Source of the DNA: Eulemur rufifrons
Lineage: Eukaryota; Chordata; Mammalia; Primates; Lemuridae
Length of the DNA stretch: 64,000 nucleotides
Assembly: GCF_041146395.1 (NCBI RefSeq)
Contig: NC_091008.1
Span: forward strand, 5,283,501-5,347,500
Reading direction: 5' to 3'
Shown here: positions 47,739 through 60,059 of the stretch, piece by piece
Position numbering within the stretch: position 1 is the stretch's first letter
Layout of the letters: each line of letters opens with the position of its first letter
Notes under the pieces: model-generated
Database searches by the model: none
Told to the model about the DNA's origin: nothing
The model's input: only the letters and a program-made list of their open reading frames with translations
Program-made: the position numbers and the translations under genes

Positions 47739-48076
47739 GGCCGGGCACGGTGGCTCACGCCTGTAATCCTAGCACTCTGGGAGGCCGAGGTGGGCGGATC
47801 GTTTGAGCTCAGGAGTTCGAGACCAGCCTGAGCAAGAGTGAGACCCCATCTCTACTAAAAATAGAAAGAAATTACATAGACAGCTAAAAATATATAGAGA
47901 AAAAAAAAATTAGCCGGGCATGGTGGCACATGCCTGTAGTCCCAGCTACTTGGGAGGCTGAGACAGGAGGATCCCTTGAGCTCAGGAGTTTGAGGTTGCT
48001 GTGAGCTAGGGTGACGCCACGGCACTCACTCTAGCCTGGGCAACAGAGTGAGACTCTGTCTCAAAAAAAAAAAAAA
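47739..48076 (+). mobile_element. Alu dimer (strepsirrhine type), plus strand
   Basis: Complete element from GCCGGGCACGGTGGCTCACG to an A-tail, with linker GACAGCTAAAAATATATAGA and right arm GGTGACGCCACGGCACTCAC. AAAAAAGAAATATT at 47725-47738 recurs after the tail (GAAATATT at 48077-48084). It is inserted into the A-tail of an older L1. Confidence 0.95.
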
Positions 48077-48232
48077 GAAATATTTATCAAAAAAAGAAAA
48101 GAAATTCTCACAGTAATTCACACAATTATTGACACAGTTTGTTACGTGTCAATAATTGCATTCAGTTTAAAATAAGTCATTCATAAACTCAAAAAATAAT
48201 CATTGTCAGATATAATTCTTTTATATTCAGTA

Positions 48233-48446
48233 CAGGTTGAGTATTCCCTTATCCAAACTATTTGGGACCAGAAATGTTTGGAACTTTTTTGGGTTTTGTA
48301 ATATTTGCATTATACTTAACCGGGTCAGCATCCCAAATTCAAAACTTCAAAATCTGAAATGTTCCAATGAGCATTTCCTTTGAGCATCCTGTTGGCACTC
48401 AAAAAGTCCTGGATTTGGGAGCATGTCGAATTTGGGATGCTCAACT
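48233..48446. mobile_element. Tigger-like MITE
   Basis: The left end reads CAGGTTGAGTATTCCCTTAT. The right end, reverse-complemented, reads AGTTGAGCATCCCAAATTCG. TA dinucleotides flank both sides (48231-48232 and 48447-48448). At 214 bases with no coding capacity it is a short non-autonomous Tc1/mariner-group element with a central deletion. Confidence 0.8.
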
Positions 48447-48464
48447 TATATTGCTATATTTTTT

Positions 48465-48853
<389 letters not shown>

Positions 48854-49009
48854 CTAGAACAAAGAAATCATAACCTTTAGGCCACTTTCTAAATCCCATC
48901 CACAGATTATAAGGAAAAATTTATCACCTTCGGAGTCGCTGATGCTTATAAAAAATAAATTCAGCTCTGTACCTAAAAACATTAAAAGTCTATGAATCAC
49001 AAGAAGCAA

Positions 49010-49500
49010 CTGTGGTGTGAAACCTAAAATTAAGGCGCTATATCGTATGTAGCCTGGACATCTGGTGAAACGAGGAGGTCTGGGACGGCCTGCCTGCAAG
49101 TTCCCGTCCCCACTCTGCACCAACAAATCAAGTCCCCCAGCCAACTAACCCTTTTATCTCAGGGACCAGATACACAGTTTCTAGGAAGTTTCCGTTCCCT
49201 ACCCATCCACAGAATTTTTAAGCAAGCCAATCACAATCTTCCACAGGATCCAGGGGGTACCCACCCTTTGATTCTATGAAGCCTGCCTCCCACAGCCTTT
49301 GCTTGTCACTCTGGCCCTGGTGCAGCCCCTCCGCGTCCCTGCAGGGCAGGTGGTATCCTCTCCCCCAGCTCTGAGAATAAGTGACTGGGAAACCGCTGTT
49401 AGAATCATCTGTCCAGTGTGGAGTGTTGTGTGCCCTGTAACTCTAGGGCCGGAATCTCTCCTTCACCACTGGGGTAAACAAGAGGCTATTAAAACAGCAA
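49010..49500 (+). mobile_element. Possible ERV LTR-like block
   Basis: GC-richer sequence with a CCAAT-box context (CAAGCCAATCACAATC near 49223), then CTATGAAGCCTGCCTCCCAC and a GAGAATAAG near 49374. The order resembles LTR U3-R, with AATAAG as a decayed polyadenylation signal. No ends or duplication could be defined. Confidence 0.3.
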
Positions 49501-50489
49501 CTTTACTGGCTGCTTAAAGCAGAACCACAGACTTGCCTTTCATTCGTACAGACCATCATTGCAGTTGAGTGTTTAAAGGGATATGGAAGTTTCTGTGGGC
49601 TTCTGCTCATGGTCAAGGTCATGAAAAATGACATTGAGTTTCTAGCATTGTAAAGCAAATAGTTTGTACCAAACCCAAACCTGCGTTTTTATGCAGCTAA
49701 TATATTTTAATTTGAAAATTGGGACCCTAAGAGTGAGTCCATACCACTCAATGAATATGACACAAAGTAATCATTATTAACCAACTTTAGTGTACACTAG
49801 TGTAGGTTGAGGGGAATCTTGTGCCATTGAACCACTAGGTTGCGGAACTATATATACAGCATTCTAATAAGAGCTCTTCACAGAAAACACAGTTGTGATT
49901 GTATCTTAAAATCATGTTACTTTTCCCCCCCAATATTTTTTATCTTTTTATTTTTTTTTTTTTTCGTTCTTCTTTTCCCATTCAGCTTGTTGCTATACCC
50001 CCCCCAATACTTTTTAAGATTAAATATTTCTCTGCTGGTATATTACGTCAATCTACCCAAGTATTCACAAAACATGAGGTTTTATTTATCTATTTTTCCC
50101 AAGGTTTAATTTTTAAAAATAACTATATTGAATTATTCTGAGAATAAATAATTTCAGTATCTTTTGAACTTCTAGCAATTCAACAGACATATCTAAGGCC
50201 CCACAAAATGCCACGGTAGAGCTGAAAATACAGGTCAAGTTCTGTCTAATGAAGACCTACAGATGCCTATTTGCATCTAATAAGGTTTTTCCTACATCCT
50301 TATGAGGCCCATGGTATCAGTATTTTCTGATTCATTTTAAATGATTTTTAGCTTATACTTCATGACCTACCAAATGTCTTTTCCAATAATAGTCAAATCC
50401 TATAGTGAAGATATCGTTTGATGTGACTGCATTCGAGAATAGTATAATAGATCATAAATGTTCAGAAAGTTCTACTAATTGTCACACAG
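49501..50489. other. Non-repetitive AT-rich sequence
   Basis: A T tract at about 49951-49964. No gene. Frames at 49840-50141 are T-rich artefacts. Confidence 0.4.
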
Positions 50490-50690
50490 TCATTCAAATC
50501 CATTCAACAAACACTTACTGGACACCTACCAGGGCCACCTACAGACACGACAAAGATAAAATATATAGTCCCTGTCCTCAAGGAGTTCACACAGGATCTG
50601 GAGAGGGGACTTGACTTAAAAGAGTGGAGGATCCAAGGAAAACACTGATAATTAATGCTTCTCCCACAGACTAGGCAGAGTCCCAAAAAC
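50490..50690 (-). mobile_element. L2 LINE fragment, minus strand
   Basis: CATTCAACAAACACTTACTG, GACACCTACCAGGGCCACCT and GTCCCTGTCCTCAAGGAGTT match the antisense L2 3' end. Confidence 0.8.
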
Positions 50691-50789
50691 ACAAGTCGGA
50701 GGGAAAAAAAAAAAAAACAACCAAAAGTGGAAATTAGAAAGTTCCTAGAAAGAGAGTGGAGTGCTGAGTGAGTTAAGATAGCTTACAGG

Positions 50790-51251
50790 TGATACATGGC
50801 TTGAATTGTGGTCCCCCAAATAGGTATGTCCAAGCCCTAACCCCCAGGACCTGTGAGTACGACTTCATTTGGGAAAAGGTTCTCTGCAGATGTAACTACG
50901 TGAAAGGTCTCAAGATGAGGTCACTCCAGATCAGCCAGGTGGGCCTAAGCCCAATGACAAGTTACCCTAAGATAAGAGGAAAAGACACAGACAGAAGCCG
51001 GGAAACACAGGAGAAGGCCATGTGAGGAAGGAGGGGGACAGAGTCGTGCTGCCAGAAGCCAAGGAATGCCTGGAGCTACGAGAAGCTGCAAAAGACAAGG
51101 CAGGATTCTCCCCTCGAGTTCCGAGGGAACGTGGCCCTGCTCACACTAGGGTGGTAGAGGGCTGGCCTTTGGAACTGAGAAAGGATAAATTTCTGTTGTT
51201 TTAAGCCAAGTTTGTGATAGTTTGTTACAGAGGCCATTGGAAACTAATACA
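50790..51251 (+). mobile_element. MaLR-like LTR, full length
   Basis: TGATACATGGCTTGAATTGT, CCCTAACCCCCAGGACCTGT and GGAGAAGGCCATGTGAGGAA are followed by AAAGGATAAATTTCTGTTGT and TTTAAGCCAAG. The end is GAAACTAATACA. TACAGG occurs at 50784-50789 and 51248-51253, so one copy overlaps the terminal ACA. The polyadenylation signal has become GATAAA. No internal sequence adjoins it. Frames at 50789-51204 are LTR artefacts. Confidence 0.8.
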
Positions 51252-51394
51252 GGCGGGGTACCTGTGTGTGGAAATTTCCTAGTCTAGGAACGAAGAGCAG
51301 GAATAAATACGTAAACAAACAAAATCAATTTCTAAATTGGAAGATACTATTCCCTTCTGTGGAGACAAAAGATAGAATGTAGTGGCATCTGTAT

Positions 51395-51500
51395 TGGCCT
51401 AGATCAGAAGTCCCATCTGTCACTGCCTAGCTGTGTCATTTGGACACAGTCCTTTCAGAGCCTCCATTTCATTGTCTGTAGAGTGAGTGGGACCAAGGGG
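51395..51500 (+). mobile_element. MIR SINE fragment
   Basis: CATCTGTCACTGCCTAGCTG, TGTCATTTGGACACAGTCCT and CATTTCATTGTCTGTAGAGT are the MIR core in order. Confidence 0.7.
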
Positions 51501-52627
51501 GAAAACGTTATGGGTTAAAAATGTAGGGTAAACAAAACCTAAACCACAGCCTACAAAACCGCCCACCCATCACTGCCGTTGAGGATTGTTGGTAAAAAGC
51601 TCTACTCACAAACATTAAAATGGAATAGCTTGTGTTATTCCAGGGACCAAAGTGAACTACACAACTTTTTTTCTGCTGGGTCTCCTCCTTGGACCAGTCC
51701 CCATCCCATACTGATGCTGAACTTTCAGACCAAACGCAGCGGGCACCATCTGCTACCAATACAGCCTCTACACTTCCCAGCCAAGATGAGTCCCGGGCCA
51801 AGTTTAGCTTGTGAGTTAACAGGAGGTGACAAGCCTGGCAGGACACGAATTCTCCCTGCGTGATTGACTCAGCCTGGCTGACCAGCTCTATGCTAATGAG
51901 GATGTACCAGATCTCCCAACAAAAACATTTTTGAATAATTTAAAATGAGAGCAGAAATTGCCAGGTAATTTGATTCATTGTGTAATTATGGTTCCAGTTA
52001 AATAGGCTTCTGTGGGTGCCTCTATGGCAAACATCAGTGATAGCAAACGGCCTGTTATCAAAATTGACCGTATAAATATTGCAAAAGAGCAGAGACACAG
52101 GTTAACCCTGGGAGGGAAGGCAGTGAAGGTAAAGCTGGCCTAAGCTATCGTGCACTGTCACTCTATAAAGAACAGAATAGTGCTTCAAACGCAATTCTAA
52201 ATGAATAAGGGAATTAAACACAAGTAGAATATCTATTTTCATCCATTACAGTGGGTTTACAGACTGATACTTGTGATTTCTGGGGAATTGACTTTAATTT
52301 CTTACCCTAATACAGTTATCTATTTAAATAAGTTTTACCATCCTGGCAGTTCATGTCCCATTCTGTAGACATCCTCATGCCAATTATTCAAATGAGATAC
52401 AACAAATTCAAATATCTGAAACATTCCTTACAATAGGGGGTTGCCAAGTACCTTTTTTCTAAGGAATCAAAATTCAAAAACTTTTTCAACTGTGCTGGGT
52501 AAGGGTTTATTAAGCATGGGCCCAGATGTTGTTTTGTAAAACATGGTCGGTTAGCCTGAACATTGGAAAATTAAGGGAAAAATAACAACAACCAGAACTT
52601 TCCAGCTAGCGGGAGCTTTGTATAAAA
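51501..52627. other. Non-repetitive; candidate regulatory segment 51.86-52.10 kb
   Basis: TGACTCAGC (AP-1/NF-E2-like) at 51865-51873, ATGCTAAT (octamer-like) at 51890-51897 and TAATTA at 51983-51988 lie close together with no repeat landmarks. No coding frame is convincing: those at 51508-51863 overlap on both strands. Confidence 0.35.
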
Positions 52628-52860
52628 AAGAGCACCGAACTAAATGTGAAGCCAAATGATGCAGATTTACATCTGACCTTGAATTTATTAGCTATGATGA
52701 GGGTGGAAGGCAAACTGTCTGATCTCTCCAAGCCTCAGTTTTCTCATCCAGAAAATGGATTTCATAATATCTAGCCAATCTGCCTCCCATGAATTTTGAG
52801 ACTCAAATTAAATGGAATATTGTATATAAAAGTGCTTTTGTGACATAAGGCCTTAAAAAG
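52628..52860 (+). mobile_element. MIR SINE
   Basis: CCAAGCCTCAGTTTTCTCAT, CCAGAAAATGGATTTCATAA and AATGGAATATTGTATATAAA with AGTGCTTTTGTG give the 3' two thirds of a MIR. Confidence 0.8.
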
Positions 52861-54382
52861 ACTGTGGGATAATAATCACTCAAACAGGTAACATTAAGGA
52901 ACATACTCATTTAAGCAAATGCTAGACTTGCATTTTTAAAAAGACAAAAAAAAAAAAAAAGTTGTCGTAAACTGTTTTTCCAAGTTTCATCTGCCACCAG
53001 GGACAAGAATTCAGGAAATCTTATCCTCATTTCCTAGTCTGAAGACACAGCAATGACAGGAGGAGCTTCAAGGTGACGGTCACCACCTGTGTCCCACTCT
53101 ATTAAATCAACATCTTTGAGATGCCTCCAAACTGGCAAGAGAAGCACATCCTCTGTTGAGTCACAGACAGCCTTCCCTGCAACCTGCCTTAACTGTCCTC
53201 GCCTCCCCCCACTGCACCTGACACGACAGCTGTTTGGGCAGCTCCCACCAGAGCTGCGGATTTCAAAGCTCTGTACCATTCAACTATGCATGCTCGTCCC
53301 ATCCCCTTACACCACGGTCATCTGAGACTTCTGATATGCATTCGTGATCCTAAACATTTGCTCCTCATTCAATTTTTTTTGTATTTCAGAAACCAAACTC
53401 CCTGTTAGAAGCCTTGCACGTTAGGGGAGAGAAAGGTAGTTTCCATGTGAACATATAATCATTTATCTCAATTTGTTTTACAGATCTTATTATTCGAAAT
53501 AACCAGTCACAAAAGCACTTAAACGCCTGTCTTATTGATTAACTTTCTGTGTTATAAACTTATATATGTTTTTGAGATCTTCCACAAAACCAATCTGAAC
53601 TTCTTCACGCTGTATTTTTGTTAATGTGGTCTTCTGTAGTTTGGAAACTTGGAAACTTACTAGAAGAGATTACCAAAATGTTGCTTTATTTTTAAGTAGA
53701 GGTTTAGAAAGTTCTGTGGTATGTTTCTTGTTGTTTAATTAACAATTAAAACTTAATGACAAAATGCTTTGCATCTGAAATCAACAAGGATTTTTCCACG
53801 AGCAGAGACTAAAATCAGCCTATTATGAAGAGATTTGCATATTTTAATTATTGTGTTCTAGGGCTTTTGTCAAATAGAAGCCACAGTGCAGAAAGCACCA
53901 TAAGGTTTTAGGTAAAATGTTAACTCTCTGCTCTTAGTGTGTATGTGTGTGTATGTGTGTGTGTTGTTAACAAATGTATTTAAAAGCATAAATATGTTAT
54001 AACAGGAATATATCTTGTTAGGGTGGGGCCTTCATTTCACTGCACGTATTTAATATCTTGTTTTCAAAATTTACTTGAAGAGAAGGATATTAGGAAGATT
54101 AAAATGTAGATAAATTGCTTGTAGTGGTCAAGTTAATTATTAATAAATAACACACAAATGACCATAATATATAAGACCGTTGGCAACATTGTCAAAGTGG
54201 CCTCAAAATGCAAAGCTGATTACTGAAATAATTTTGACTCTGAAGCCCAGATGAGAAGTCAAAGTCATAAGCATGCAGGTTTTTAATTCTCCAGCTCCGA
54301 TGACTAGATACTAAAAAAAATCCCAAAATATAGTAAAGTTAATTCATTCCTTTATTTACTCATTTAAATATTACATAGAAAG
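52861..54382. other. Non-repetitive; candidate regulatory segment 53.73-53.90 kb
   Basis: TTAATTAA at 53735-53742, octamer ATTTGCAT at 53833-53840 and TTTTAATTA at 53842-53850 cluster in repeat-free DNA. An A tract lies near 52950 and a TG microsatellite at 53937-53965. No gene is seen. Confidence 0.35.
53937..53965. repeat. (TG)n microsatellite, interrupted
   Basis: TG units interrupted twice by TATG. Confidence 0.95.
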
Positions 54383-54552
54383 TTGGGCAAGTCACCTAAC
54401 CTCTCTTTGCCTCAGTTTTCTAATCTGTAAAATGGGGCTAATAGTAGCACCTACTACATAGGATTGTTGTAATAGAATGAATTAATGTATGAAAAGTACT
54501 GAAAATAGTGCCTGGCACTGATGGTATGTATGGTGGTGATGATTATATATAG
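54383..54552 (+). mobile_element. MIR SINE
   Basis: GGGCAAGTCACCTAACCTCT, CTTTGCCTCAGTTTTCTAAT and CTGTAAAATGGGGCTAATAG, then ATAGTGCCTGGCACTGATGG, closely match MIR. It is the best-preserved MIR in the window. Confidence 0.92.
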
Positions 54553-56104
54553 AGCTTGGAAGATTCAAAGATTTAAAAAAAAGATAAAAAGAAAACACAC
54601 ACACCCCTTATATTAAGAAAGTTTCTAGTAAAGTTTGTTAAATAAGCTTCAAATCTATATTTTTGAAGTTTAAAGATTCTATTTAAATAGCCACCTGCCA
54701 CAAATTTAGGAAGGAGAAAAAAGAGAACAAAAAAAAAGGCAAGAATAAGGGAGAAAAACTGATGAGGAAAAATTTGTCCCTATACCAAATGATGAACAGA
54801 AATCAATTTCATAGATTTCCATTCCTCCATCATAGCTCAAGCCTCAGGAGTAACAAATAAGCATTTGTTTTGTAATTAATAGGAGAAATGCAAAAAAACC
54901 TTCATTTCATTTTACAAGCTTGCCTAATTTCTCTGTGCTTTGCTTTCTTCTTCCCCTGCTCCAAGTGATTTCAAATATAAAAAGTTGTCTTAACGATGAT
55001 TCATAGATACAGCAAACACTTTTTTTTTAATCTCTGTATAGATCAAGAACTTGAACCAGGCATTTTAGATTCTCTGGGCATCTTCTCAACATTAGAAACT
55101 CCTAATGCAAAAAACAACATGCTATGAACTGTGAAGCATTCTTCATCATCAGAAATAAATGCTAAACCTAAAAGCAAATTTTCCAAGGAGGATACAACAC
55201 GTATGCCCAAATGTGCTTAAAATATTCAAAATAGCATTGCGATTTCTAGTGTGCAAGTTGAAATAGTAAAAAATAAATTAATTTTTAAACAAGGTATTTA
55301 TGAGCCCATATTACTAATATCTTTAGAATACACAGCAGCTTTAAAAAAAAAAAATGATTGGGAACCGGAAACTCTATCAAAGGTCCTTTCACAAGTCTCC
55401 TTTGAAGCCGGCTTCATGAAGAAAATGCTGCTGACCAAAATTCTTCAGCTTGGAGAATACAATGTTATTATTGTCTTATGCTTCAGAGCTAGGAAAAGTA
55501 TACGTTGGTTTTCTCAGCTCTAGGTTTTCACGACTGAGCAAGGGTATGGCTTTGTTCCGGATAGAAGTTTTCAAGGAATTTTGCTTACAAGGAAGTGCTA
55601 AACCGGGCATTTTAACATTCATATTTACTTTGTTGCTAAATGAAGGTAAAGATTCAATTGCCATGGATTAACTCTCACTCCCATAAATTCAAAACCCCTC
55701 CAGAGGATTCTACTCTGGGAAGAGAGTGAGATGCATTAACACTCCATTAATATCTTCCTTGGAAACATTCTTTCTAACATGTATCTCTTCATCATTTCCT
55801 GCATGTGTAATGAAATGCTTACGCTGGCCTCTAACAAAAGGATCCTGTCCAGAGCCTAATGAAGTGTTAAGACACCAAGGTAAGAAGCAAGTCTGCTGCG
55901 CTGGCTCCTGGTGTCAGATGCACAATGGTACTTTCTAGACTATATTTAGCTCCATAGTCACATAGCCCTAAGACTTAAGGTACAATCTGAAAGAACTTCA
56001 AGTTCCAGTGCTGCCTGAACAAGCCAATCAAGAGTTCTATTTTTAAGTCATAAGCCAGACACTGAGGTAATTTCCAGTTGTACATCCTTTTCTAAAGTGA
56101 GAAA
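54553..56104. other. Non-repetitive AT-rich sequence
   Basis: Frames at 55251-55523 (90 codons, plus) and 55450-55671 show no known domain. No repeat family was recognised. Confidence 0.4.
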
Positions 56105-56390
56105 CGTCCCGAAAGTGACGTCCTGGAATCACAGAATTCCACAGTGGAAGAGATCTTGGAGATCACACGCAGCGGCTTCCTGTCCTTTGCTTGAAACCCT
56201 ACCGCAATATTCCTGCCAAGTGGTCCGCGTTCAGAGACGGGGAACTCACCACCTCGTGAGGAAGCTCATTCCTTATTCAACGGTTCAAACTATTCCAAAA
56301 TTCTTTCTTTAGTGGAGATGAAAGCTTTCTCCTGGGAAGTCCCATCTCTTGTTACTGCTTCTACCCTCCGGGGCCCCCAAAACAAGATGA
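56105..56390 (+). mobile_element. Very old interspersed repeat, family uncertain
   Basis: GAAGAGATCTTGGAGATCAC is followed by GACGGGGAACTCACCACCTC and GAGGAAGCTCATTCCTTATT, then CTACCCTCCGGGGCCCCCAA. The 'ggggaactcaccacctc ... cccattcca' block recurs in mammalian genomes as part of an ancient repeat that I cannot name with confidence. Confidence 0.5.
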
Positions 56391-56714
56391 GTCAGTGGAA
56401 ACTTTTCACTGGCATAAACTGGTTTGTTGTTTTGAAATTCAAAGATTTGTAGAAAAGAAAAAAGTGTTGTAAGCAGTCAAGAATCATGTTAAGGTTAAAA
56501 AAAGTCAGTTTTAAGGCCTTTAAAAAAAAAAAAAAAAGTATGCATAGCTCTGCTTTTTTCCCTGATTATATACTTTAAAATAATAGCTTTACCTCCCCTA
56601 AGATTATCCATATCATAGGAGAGCCAGGGATGAGGAAATATTTGTTTATGATAGTTTTACTTGGATTAAGTAAATCGAGTCCTTGGGCTATCATGAGTCT
56701 ATGGGCTAATAATA

Positions 56715-56920
56715 ATAATTGCTTTCATACATTGAGTACTTAGCATATACACAACACTGTGTTAGGTGCTTTCTACAATAGTTCTGAAGCATCATTATCC
56801 TCATTTTACAAATGAGAAAACTAAGGCTCGGAAAGATTAAATATGTTCTCGATGATCACATAGGAAGTAACTGGAGAAGCCACAGGTTCAAATCCAGGTC
56901 TGATTCCCAGCCTCAGTTTC
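56715..56920 (-). mobile_element. MIR SINE, minus strand
   Basis: CATTGAGTACTTAGCATATA, CACTGTGTTAGGTGCTTTCT and CCTCATTTTACAAATGAGAA, then GATCACATAGGAAGTAACTG and GGTTCAAATCCAGGTCTGAT match a nearly full antisense MIR. Confidence 0.9.
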
Positions 56921-57007
56921 TTCTGCTATACAAACCCTTCTTGGTTATTTTTTGCAAAAGAATTTCTATAACGTTTTCCATTCTTTATAATTAGAAGGTA
57001 CTACAGG

Positions 57008-57392
57008 TCTCTCACAGACTGAATGTGTCCCCCCCCAAATTCATATGCTAAAGCCCAATCCCCAGTGTGGCTGTACTTGGAGATGGGTCTCTAAGGAAGT
57101 AATTAAGGCTAAATGAGGTCATAAGGGTGGGGGCACTGATCCAACAGGATTAGCATCCTTCTAAGAAGAGACATCAGAGAGTTCACAAACTTGCTGTCTC
57201 CCCGTCACCTGACAGCACAGTGACAAGGCAGCCATCTGCAAGCCCAAAGGAAAGGCCTCATCAGAAACTGCCCCTACCAGGCCTTGATCTGCAGGACTTC
57301 CAGCGTCCAGAACTGTGAGAAAATAAATTTCTGTTGTTTAAGCCCCCCAGACTGTGGTATTTTGTTATGGTGGCCCACGCAGACTAATATGA
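57008..57392 (+). mobile_element. MLT1-like MaLR LTR
   Basis: CAGACTGAATGTGTCCCCCC, AATTCATATGCTAAAGCCCA and GAAGTAATTAAGGCTAAATG open the element. It closes with CCAGAACTGTGAGAAAATAA (polyadenylation signal), ATTTCTGTTGTTTAAGCCCC and CAGACTAATATGA. It is a solo LTR. Confidence 0.85.
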
Positions 57393-58529
57393 ATATTATA
57401 CAATGTCTTTCTGCCATTTACTAAAACCTACCAACTATTGAGAGAAGAATGGCAGTGAGGCATCTCTCGCCAGAACCTTCCCGTGACTGGTGGGATGAAA
57501 AAGAAGCCTCCTTCTCGTGGCCTACCTGCTGGCTGTGCCACTTTAGAGAAACTACTTTAATTCTTGGTGACTCAGTTTCCCCAGTAAACTGAGAGATCTA
57601 AGTTCTAACATGCCATTATCTTATCTGTATGAAAACAAAACTTTTTCTATTCTTTATTTCAGATTTTTTTGCATATTTATTCCATTTTTCTCTTTTCTTG
57701 GATATTTATTACTTCTTTGGATTTTTCATGTAAAAAAAATATAGAAAATGATATAAATGGTAGAAATTTTCAGAAAAGAAGAGATCTCTAGCTTTTAAGT
57801 TAATTTTATTTGTGAATGCATCCCAGACCTCTTCCATTAAATGATCTTATGCTGCCTATAAAAGCACCCCAACACAATTTTTTAAAAAGCATCTCAAGAA
57901 TCTAAGAATGTTCTAGTAGTTTCAAGAATTCTTGAAAATCCAGAAAAGCTCACCAAAGACAATGGAAGCTCTTCTGTGATTGCCTTTCAAGCAATCCCCT
58001 CCTGGAGGGTAGCTCACTGCAGTCTGACAAATGGGACAGGATTACTACACCAAGGAGACAGTAAAATGTAGGCTTCCCCACCTGGGGATAATTCTGTGTC
58101 CCTCTAAACAAACTGGAGAAGAAACTTTTACATAATGTTTGCTTTCCAGATGTAAATAATCTGCTCCCAGGAGCTCATTTGATTAGAGAATGTTTCTGAG
58201 GAGGTCTGAGGTCATGAAATCAACATCAGCAAATGGTTTGCTCTCTTCTGCGGCCAGAAACTGGACTGAAAACTGTGTTCATCTATCTCACTAATTCAAA
58301 CTATTGATGGTCTATGGAAAGCGGTGTGAGAAAATAAAGAAGGAGCCAATGCAATGTGATCATTGTTACTGGGAAAAACCCTTAAGGGTAAGAAATTGGC
58401 TAAACACTAGTGTTATTTCTATATTAAGAAGAAGGAAACATTATTTATTTTCAAAATACTTGAAAGAAATGAGAAACTACAGAAATTATTGTAGTGGTAT
58501 ACTACCCTTTTTCCATACTGACATGAGTC
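57393..58529. other. Non-repetitive sequence, no gene seen
   Basis: Positions 58140-58260 are of even composition and lack repeat landmarks. The plus frame at 58304-58669 runs into a dinucleotide repeat and is not a gene. Confidence 0.4.
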
Positions 58530-58606
58530 ATGTGTGTGCATGTGTGTGTGTGTGCATTCTCTCTCTCTGTCTCTCTATATACACACACATACACACACAC
58601 ACACAA
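58530..58606. repeat. (TG)n(CT)n(CA)n compound microsatellite
   Basis: TG units, then a CT run, then TATACACACA units within about 75 bases. The TG and CA arms are mutually complementary and could form a hairpin. Confidence 0.95.
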
Positions 58607-58769
58607 AATAAACTTTTTCATCCTTTCTTCTTTTCAAAGACTTCTCCAGGTTTCTACACTTGTATTTAAATTAATTAGATTCAAAAAATACCTGAATCCA
58701 AGATTTTAGGATGAATACTCAGTTATTCTGAAGATAAGCTTCTGGTTATCTAACATATGAAAAGCAAAG

Positions 58770-59000
58770 ATAAGGCAGCCACACTGTCTGATCAAAAATC
58801 CTACCACTTGTAAAATTTAAGGCAAGTTATTTGACTGCTCTCTGCCTCAGTTATCTCATCTGTAACATTTCAAAAAGAATACTTACTTCATATGGGGTGG
58901 TGGGATAATTAAATGAGTTAACATATGCAAAATGCTTAAAACAGTACCTGGCACACTGTGAGAGCTACATAAGTTAGTTTACATTATTAATTCATACTGA
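58770..59000 (+). mobile_element. MIR SINE
   Basis: CTGCTCTCTGCCTCAGTTAT, GGGATAATTAAATGAGTTAA, CATATGCAAAATGCTTAAAA and CAGTACCTGGCACACTGTGA are consecutive MIR segments. Confidence 0.9.
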
Positions 59001-60059
59001 TACATCACGGCATAGCTTCAAAATGAAGCTACTACATAATTCTGTAAAATTATTTTTTTCTTCACCCTCTCTGATGGTGGCTTCATTTGATTGTGGTGAT
59101 ATAATGTAATGTGTTGACTCAAACTGCAATGGAGAAATGTGGTACTTTGCTAAAACCAGCTGTACCCCTAGCCCAAGCTATACAAGTGTGATGTCTTCTC
59201 TCTCATACTATAGAGATGAAAGTGTATCAACTGAAGAAAAAATTACTTAAGGGTAAAAAACAAGCAAACAATCAACAACAAAATCTTTTCTCCTTCTTCT
59301 TACTTAGTTATACATTGTCAGGCATCCCCTATAGCAAGCCATAAGAAGGCACCTATGAGGGCACCCTCCTTCATAGTTGGAAACAGGAGGCTAGGAACGC
59401 ATGTTGGTACACTGCATCCTGTGTACTTCCAGATACAGGAAATTCTTTGAAAGCAATGCTCTCCACAGTGCCGTTTCTCATGATTCCATGTGTTCAGAGT
59501 GTTAGAAAAAGGTGGAGTGGGGGAGTAAAACCAAGAGAAGACACTGTTTCAGTACAGCTAAGCCACCCTAGACAGAAGCCTATTAACATGAAGAACTGGG
59601 CATACAGGTACACATATCAATCCTCCAGGGGGAAGCAGATTTGAGAATCTACATCCAAGTGGTCCCAAGAATGGGAACAAACGCAAGCCACTGGCAATCA
59701 TCACCTGTATGTCTGTCATCTCCCGACTGAGTAAAGAAAAATCAAGAGCGTAAAAGGAAAAAAGTACTACAAAACAAAGTAAGAAGACTATCAATCTGAG
59801 GAATAAGGAAACATCTAAACATTATTTACCACAGGAAATCCTCTATAGTATGCAAAATAGCATGCCTTTCATGAAAGGAAAGAAATCTAGAAGAAGAGCA
59901 CAGGGTGATATTAAAAGACCATGGGACACAGTAAATAGTAATAATGTTAAATATATGATGATTCTGTGTGTGTGTGCATGTGTGTGTGGACAGAGAGAGA
60001 GAAGGTAATTTAGTTAATGGAGATCATACACAATTTTTAGTATTGTTTCAGTTAACATT
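59001..60059. other. Non-repetitive; TG microsatellite at 59964-60002
   Basis: No gene or recognised interspersed repeat. (TG)n passes into (GA)n at 59964-60002. Confidence 0.4.

Noticed and set aside
58304..58669. 121-codon plus-strand open frame
   Set aside because: It runs through a TG/CT/CA microsatellite, and its second half is a dinucleotide-repeat translation. No domain in the rest.
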